From: Candidatus Sulfotelmatobacter sp.
GTDB taxonomy: Bacteria > Acidobacteriota > Terriglobia > Terriglobales > Acidobacteriaceae
Reading direction: 5' to 3'
Assembly (NCBI GenBank): GCA_030045935.1
Contig: JASIEN010000238.1
Span: 1-8,658, forward strand
Length of the DNA: 8,658 nt
Of the stretch, positions 4,756 to 8,658 are shown piece by piece. A model generated the notes under the pieces. It was not told where the DNA came from, searched no databases, and saw nothing but the letters and a program-made list of their open reading frames with translations. Position numbers and translations under genes: made by a program. Every line of letters starts with the position of its first letter. Positions within the stretch are counted from its first letter, which is position 1.

Positions 4756-7266
4756 ATGGGTGATCGGGTCACCCAGCGACCACAGTCAAAGGAATTGGTT
4801 CGTGCCAGGCGCCTGCGTCAAGCGTTGGAGCGCGGTGCGGCCGCATTTGTTCCGGCAAATGCCGAGCCTTCCGATTCGCAGCCCTCAAATCTTAATGCTG
4901 AGATTCCCCCGCTCTATTTCGAACAACTTTTCCAAAACTCTCCCGATGCTCTCGTTATTCTTGATTCTGAGTTCCGCATTCAGAGTGTAAATGATCAGTT
5001 TCAACAAACCTTCGGATATTCTCGGCAAGAAATCTTGGGAAAAACCATCGATGGGTTAGTTTTTCCCCCCGACCGTGCCGCCGAAGCCCAATGGATCGCT
5101 CAATGTCTTCAGCGTGGCGAACCCATCACACTCGAGACCCAGCGCCGCAGCAAAGATGGCAGCCTGTTCGACGTTTTCGTCTCCGCCGGCTCTTTCATAG
5201 ATGAGGGCCGCATCCCGGCGTTCTATGCCATCTACCGCGACATCTCCGAACGCAAACGCGCCGAAGCGCTCAGTTCCGCCCTGTACCGCATTGCCGAGAA
5301 AGGCAGCGCCACGCAGGATCTTCAGCAATTCTTCGCCGCCATTCACGGCATTGTCGATGAACTGATGCCAGCCCGCAACTTCGCCGTTGCCATTTACGAC
5401 CCCGAATCACAGGTGCTGACTCATCCCTATTTTGTCGATGAGCAGGAAGCCGCTTCCACACCCGCGAAGCTGGGTCCCAGTCTTACAGAATACGTGCTGC
5501 GGACCGGCGAACCTTTGCTGTGCACGCCCGAAATTGCCGAACTGCTTACCCGGCGGGGTGAAATTCCCATCGGAACCAGCGTCCCCCTGCAGTGGCTCGG
5601 TGTTCCCCTGAAAGTAGATCACCACATTTTCGGCGCGCTGATATTGAAGAGTTATTCAAGAAATGTTCACTTCCGCGAACGTGACAAAGACGTTCTCGCG
5701 CTCGTGGCCCAGCAGTTGGCTGCCGCCATCAGCCGCAAGCGGAACGAGCAGGCACTGCGCCGCTCAGAGGTACGCTACCGCTCGCTGGTACAAACCGCCG
5801 TTTACGGCATCTACCGCGCCAGCCTCGATGGCCGCTTCCTCGATGTCAATCCCGCACTGATCGGCATGCTCGGATACGGCGATGCTCTGGAAGTACTGGC
5901 GCTCGACCCTCAAAAGGATGTGTTCGTCGATGCCGCCGAATATACCCGCCTGGTAGATGAATTCCGCCGTACCGGACGCATGGACGGTTTCGAAGTCCGC
6001 TGGAAGCGCAAAGATGGCGCCATCATTACCGTGCGCATCAGCGGCCGCGCCGTCGCTGGAGGAGATGAACCCTCCGACGTGCTTGAAGCCATCGCCGAAG
6101 ACATCACCGAACGCCGCGTCCTTGAAGATCAATTCCGGCAAGCGCAGAAAATGGAAGCTGTCGGCCGCCTGGCCGGTGGCATCGCTCATGATTTCAATAA
6201 CCTGCTCATGGTCATCAGCGGCTACACCGAGGTCCTGCTTTACCACCTCAATCCAGGCCATCCCTTGCACACCAAAGCCGAAGCCATTCAGCAGGCCGCC
6301 GACCGTGCCAGCACACTGACCCGCCAGCTCCTCGCCTTCAGCCGCAAGCAGCTTCTCGAATTGAAGGTGATCGACGTCAACTCCATCATTGCCGACATGG
6401 AACGTCTTCTCACGCCCCTCATCGGCGAGCACATCGAACTCACTACGAGCCTTTCTCCCGATGTCAGCTGCACCCGTGCGGATGCCGGCCAACTTGAGCA
6501 GGTCATTATGAATCTCGTGGTCAACGCCAAAGATGCCATGCCCCATGGCGGCAAAGTCTGCATTCGCACCGCCAGCGTTGCCCTCGACAATTCCTATCGC
6601 CCCGAGAACACCTTCATCAAGCCCGGCCCCTACATCATGATTTCGGTCCGCGATAACGGCCAAGGCATGGACCGCGAAACCCAGGCCCGCATCTTCGAAC
6701 CGTTTTTCACCACCAAAGAAAAAGGCAAAGGCACTGGCCTCGGTCTTTCCACTGTTTACGGCATCGTCAAGCAGAGCGGAGGCTACATCTTCGTCCAGAG
6801 CGAACCCGACCGCGGAACTGTTTTTACGATCTATCTCCCGCAGGTCGAGGAACAGAGCGAAAATGCCCGTTCCGTTCCTGTCTCCTCCACCGCCGCCGGT
6901 GGATCGGAAACCATCCTTCTTGTCGAGGACGAGGATTCGGTCCGCCAATTGGTGCGCGAAACTCTGGAATCGCGCGGCTATCACGTCCTCGAAGCCGCCA
7001 ATGGCGCGGCCGGCCTCGCCATCGCCGCCAGTCACCCTGAACCCATTCATCTCATCATTACCGATGTAGTAATGCCGGGCATGAGCGGCCATGAACTGGT
7101 TCAGCAGCTGCTCTCGACCCGTCCCGCCATCAAGTCTCTCTATCTTTCTGGCTATGCCGAAGACACATTCGCCAACGCCAAGCCATCCGATCCCCCCAAA
7201 GCTTTTCTACAAAAGCCCTTCACTCTGCAAAACCTGGCCCGCAAAGTGCGCGAAGTCCTGGGATAG
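4756..7266 (+). CDS. Soluble hybrid sensor histidine kinase (PAS-GAF-PAS-HisKA-HATPase-REC)
   Basis: This is an 836-residue cytoplasmic two-component kinase. Domains in order are a polar N-terminus with an Arg-rich helix (1-50), PAS (about 53-165, ending in RDISERKRAE), GAF (about 171-327), PAS (about 336-454, ending EDITERR), HisKA and HATPase (about 460-697), and receiver (about 718-836). The H-box is GGIAHDFNNLL with phospho-acceptor His478. The N-box NLVVNAKDA includes Asn590. The G1 box is DNGQGM (633-638), the F-box FEPFFTTK (647-654) and the G2 box GKGTGLGLS (657-665). The receiver has the acidic pair E724/D725, phospho-acceptor Asp770 (ITDVVMPG), Ser798 and Lys820 (KPF). All key catalytic residues are present. 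No membrane segment is seen, so it probably senses an internal cue such as ligand, redox or gas; PAS and GAF do not reveal which. The start is supported by GGGAG (4743-4747) eight bases before the ATG. No response regulator or Hpt gene is adjacent. Confidence 0.95.
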   Translation: MGDRVTQRPQSKELVRARRLRQALERGAAAFVPANAEPSDSQPSNLNAEIPPLYFEQLFQNSPDALVILDSEFRIQSVNDQFQQTFGYSRQEILGKTIDGLVFPPDRAAEAQWIAQCLQRGEPITLETQRRSKDGSLFDVFVSAGSFIDEGRIPAFYAIYRDISERKRAEALSSALYRIAEKGSATQDLQQFFAAIHGIVDELMPARNFAVAIYDPESQVLTHPYFVDEQEAASTPAKLGPSLTEYVLRTGEPLLCTPEIAELLTRRGEIPIGTSVPLQWLGVPLKVDHHIFGALILKSYSRNVHFRERDKDVLALVAQQLAAAISRKRNEQALRRSEVRYRSLVQTAVYGIYRASLDGRFLDVNPALIGMLGYGDALEVLALDPQKDVFVDAAEYTRLVDEFRRTGRMDGFEVRWKRKDGAIITVRISGRAVAGGDEPSDVLEAIAEDITERRVLEDQFRQAQKMEAVGRLAGGIAHDFNNLLMVISGYTEVLLYHLNPGHPLHTKAEAIQQAADRASTLTRQLLAFSRKQLLELKVIDVNSIIADMERLLTPLIGEHIELTTSLSPDVSCTRADAGQLEQVIMNLVVNAKDAMPHGGKVCIRTASVALDNSYRPENTFIKPGPYIMISVRDNGQGMDRETQARIFEPFFTTKEKGKGTGLGLSTVYGIVKQSGGYIFVQSEPDRGTVFTIYLPQVEEQSENARSVPVSSTAAGGSETILLVEDEDSVRQLVRETLESRGYHVLEAANGAAGLAIAASHPEPIHLIITDVVMPGMSGHELVQQLLSTRPAIKSLYLSGYAEDTFANAKPSDPPKAFLQKPFTLQNLARKVREVLG

Positions 7267-7304
7267 AGCGCGAACTAGATCATCATTCGGGAATCGTGCA
7301 GTTT

Positions 7305-7407
7305 GCTTGTCATCCTGAGCGAGCCTCCTTTGCGAAGCGAAGGATCTGGGCAAGCCGCGCGATAAAGAGAGCTTGTCCTGAGAGAGCGCGAGCGACCGAA
7401 CGGGCGC
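7305..7407. repeat. GTCATCCTGAGCG-type intergenic repeat, two divergent copies
   Basis: Copy 1 starts GCTTGTCATCCTGAGCGAG (7305-7323) and continues to GCGAAGCGAAGGATCTG (7332-7348); its ATCCT (7312-7316) can pair with AGGAT (7341-7345). Copy 2 starts GCTTGTCCTGAGAGAGCG (7371-7388) and ends near GACCGAACGGGCG; it lacks the CAT of copy 1. From memory, phrases of the form TGTCATCCTGAGCGAAGCGAAGGATCT are dispersed widely in acidobacterial and some other bacterial intergenic DNA, function unknown. The tract occupies the first third of the 323-base gap between the kinase stop and the SOD start. In the remainder (7408-7553) I see no gene, only a short GTCATCC echo at about 7466-7472. Confidence 0.65.
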
Positions 7408-7540
7408 GTTTGGCTTGCTTCCTCTGAAACTGGCCCACCATCCTACGTTTCGGTTCATCACCCGGGTCATCCCAGGTGTAAAATCTTCTTCGCAACCGCT
7501 GCCCCAATTTGCATCACTAATGATGGATTCCAACTGAATC

Positions 7541-7569
7541 TGCACATCCGCTTCTATCATCAGTAAAAT
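7541..7569 (+). promoter_or_regulatory. Candidate promoter region for superoxide dismutase
   Basis: TGCACA (7541-7546) and TAAAAT (7564-7569) are 17 bases apart, matching TTGACA/TATAAT at 4/6 and 5/6. The implied start would lie just upstream of the Shine-Dalgarno at 7578, leaving a very short leader. A TATCAT at 7555-7560 is an alternative -10 with a more normal leader but no good -35. Confidence 0.3.
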
Positions 7570-7589
7570 AAGAATCTGGAGGAAAAATC

Positions 7590-8237
7590 ATGGCTTTCGA
7601 ACTACCCCCTCTGCCGTACGATTACGCAGCCCTCGAACCGACAATCGACAAGCAAACCATGACTCTGCACCACGACATGCATCACGGGACATACGTCAAG
7701 AACCTGAACGCTGCCCTCGAAAAACATCCCGAGCTATTCAAGAAGTCTGGCGAAGATTTGCTTCGCGACCTCAATTCCATTCCGGACGACATCCGCGCCG
7801 CGGTCCGCAATAATGGCGGTGGACACGTCAACCACACCATGTACTGGAGGATTATGAAGCCCAGGGGCGGAGGCGATCCCACCGGCCCCATTGCTCAGGT
7901 CATCAACAAGACCTTTGGCAACTTCAAGGATTTCCAGGCCAAGTTCAATGACGCTGGCGCGAAGCAATTCGGCTCCGGATGGGTCTGGCTGGCTGGCAAA
8001 TCCGGCGGAGACGTGCAGATCATCAGCACGCCGAACCAGGACAGTCCCATCTCTCAGGGACTTTTCCCCATCTTCGGGAACGATGTCTGGGAGCATGCTT
8101 ATTATCTGAAGTACAACAACCGCCGACCTGAATATCTTGCGGCCTGGTGGAACGTGGTCAACTGGGAGGAAATCAACCACCGCTACGAAGCCTTCAAATC
8201 TGGCAAGGCCGTTCAGGAACCAGCGATGGCGCGATAG
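7590..8237 (+). CDS. sodA: Superoxide dismutase, Mn-type of the Fe/Mn family
   Basis: This 215-residue cytoplasmic enzyme (no signal peptide) converts superoxide to hydrogen peroxide and oxygen. The N-terminal helical domain begins FELPPLPYDYAALEPTID and carries LHHDMHHGTYVKNLNAAL. Metal ligands by alignment to the family are His27, His82 (GGHVNHTMYW), Asp165 and His169 (DVWEHAYYLKY). Tyr35 and His31 sit at the usual active-site gate. The Gly-Gly-His in NNGGGHVNH together with Gln150 in NQDSP is the pattern of manganese rather than iron enzymes, although cambialistic use cannot be excluded. The length is near normal (about 200-210), with a short C-terminal extension after the final helix (KSGKAVQEPAMAR). 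A strong Shine-Dalgarno GGAGG (7578-7582) lies seven bases before the ATG. It is a single-gene unit ending at the terminator at 8343-8371. The symbol sodA reflects the Mn-type reading. Confidence 0.96.
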   Translation: MAFELPPLPYDYAALEPTIDKQTMTLHHDMHHGTYVKNLNAALEKHPELFKKSGEDLLRDLNSIPDDIRAAVRNNGGGHVNHTMYWRIMKPRGGGDPTGPIAQVINKTFGNFKDFQAKFNDAGAKQFGSGWVWLAGKSGGDVQIISTPNQDSPISQGLFPIFGNDVWEHAYYLKYNNRRPEYLAAWWNVVNWEEINHRYEAFKSGKAVQEPAMAR

Positions 8238-8259
8238 CGACTGATGGAATGTGCCGCGG

Positions 8260-8294
8260 GGACACTCATGTGGCCCGGACACTCTTGTCCACGG
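8260..8294. repeat. Tandem GGACACTC repeat downstream of SOD
   Basis: GGACACTCATGT (8260-8271) and GGACACTCTTGT (8277-8288) are direct copies at 17-base spacing, differing at one base. The second also forms a small hairpin, GGACA-CTCT-TGTCC (8277-8290). The repeat lies 22 bases after the SOD stop and before its terminator, so it would be in the 3' untranslated part of the SOD message. Confidence 0.5.
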
Positions 8295-8342
8295 AAATTA
8301 TCAGTTTTCCGTCACCATGCCGTTGCACTTTACTGAAGAAAT

Positions 8343-8371
8343 AAAAGCCTCGGGCAAGACCCGAGGCTTTT
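8343..8371. terminator. Bidirectional intrinsic terminator downstream of SOD
   Basis: GCCTCGGG (8347-8354) pairs perfectly with CCCGAGGC (8360-8367) around the loop CAAGA. The stem is flanked by AAAA (8343-8346) and TTTT (8368-8371), which extends pairing to 12 bp and provides a T-run in either direction. It lies 106 bases after the SOD stop codon. Confidence 0.92.
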
Positions 8372-8658
8372 CCACCTCTGTTGTCTCTCTCGGCCACTAT
8401 GCTGCCACCGTACTTCGGAAAAAATTCGCAAAGCTGACAGCTGAAAACTGAAAGCCGGCAGCTCCTTTCTGCATTTCCTGTGCACCCTCTGTGGAGATTC
8501 CTTCTCCCGTTCGCCTCAAGTGTTTACCTGGCCCTGACGCTCCACTCACCATGTGCGCCCCACACGCGGCCCGGCAATCCGCGCTTTCCATCCAGGGTGA
8601 CGGTGCAGATTTCAGAAAATTGATCGCAGAAATTTTCCTCAACTGCACCAAAAATATT
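8372..8658. other. Non-coding 3' end of window
   Basis: Apart from the heptad repeat at 8434-8463, I see no credible gene in these 287 bases. An 84-codon minus-strand frame (8397-8651) has low-complexity, unconvincing sequence and overlaps the repeat. The stretch TTCCTGTGCACCCTCTGTGG (8475-8494) resembles the CCTCTGTG-type phrases I recall from acidobacterial intergenic DNA; this is a recollection only. The last 60 bases are A/T-richer, as might precede another gene outside the window. Confidence 0.4.
8434..8463. repeat. Second, short copy of the CTGAnnn heptad repeat
   Basis: CTGACAG (8434-8440), CTGAAAA (8441-8447), CTGAAAG (8448-8454) and the variant CCGGCAG (8455-8461) run in register. 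The AGCTG at 8432-8436 pairs with CAGCT at 8459-8463, giving a small hairpin. The units are the same as in the larger tract at 3614-3731. Confidence 0.65.

Noticed and set aside
4521..4772. 83-codon minus-strand open frame between the small membrane protein and the kinase
   Set aside because: It overlaps the kinase start and ribosome binding site, lacks its own Shine-Dalgarno and shows no recognisable motif; the kinase start is strongly supported.
5764..7092. 442-codon minus-strand open frame opposite the kinase
   Set aside because: It is the antisense shadow of the histidine kinase, whose domains are unmistakable. Long antisense frames are common in G+C-rich genes.
7207..7560. 117-codon minus-strand open frame in the kinase-SOD gap
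   Set aside because: It spans the GTCATCCTGAGCG repeats and the kinase 3' end and has no protein-like features; better explained as repeat DNA.
7734..8282. 182-codon minus-strand open frame opposite SOD
   Set aside because: Antisense shadow of a clearly identified enzyme gene.
8397..8651. 84-codon minus-strand open frame at the window end
   Set aside because: It runs through the heptad repeat, has no family features, and its composition looks non-coding.

Overview
The window looks like chromosomal DNA from an Acidobacteriota, probably of the Terriglobia/Koribacter type. This is inferred from moderately high G+C, from a lipoprotein with the beta-rich repeat style I associate with that phylum, from a GIAHDFNN-type hybrid histidine kinase, and from intergenic spaces filled with short degenerate repeats. 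No 16S or other taxonomic marker is present, so the assignment rests on style. I see no mobile element, CRISPR array, tRNA or rRNA.

Layout. Positions 2-235 hold the 3' end of a plus-strand gene, possibly guanylate-kinase-like. It converges on a minus-strand gene (354-1136) for a membrane-anchored or exported protein with a putative Ig-like (He_PIG-type) domain. A divergent promoter region (1137-1350) containing two dyads separates it from a 549-residue lipoprotein built of four related beta-rich repeats (1351-3000), which ends at a strong intrinsic terminator (3022-3048). Next come a short secreted phosphate-binding-protein-like domain (GTG start, 3144-3614), a 118-bp tract of heptanucleotide repeats, and a PilZ-domain protein (3735-4112). 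The PilZ gene converges, across an inverted repeat, on a small two-helix membrane protein on the minus strand (4246-4467). A soluble hybrid sensor histidine kinase PAS-GAF-PAS-HisKA-HATPase-REC (4756-7266) follows, then a spacer with GTCATCCTGAGCG-type repeats, then a Mn-type superoxide dismutase (7590-8237) with a bidirectional terminator at 8343-8371. I see no gene in 8372-8658.

How the genes relate. Most are single transcription units, each with its own ribosome binding site or terminator, so there is no clear operon. Themes are envelope/surface proteins (He_PIG protein, repeat lipoprotein, PstS-like protein, small membrane protein), signalling (PilZ and hybrid kinase) and oxidative defence (SOD). 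The kinase carries its own receiver domain and has no adjacent response regulator, so its output is not encoded here.

The most notable unexplained structure is non-coding. Almost every intergenic space carries a short repeat family. The clearest is a seven-base-phased CTGAnnn array (3614-3731), which occurs in both orientations to form a hairpin starting at a stop codon and recurs at 8434-8463.
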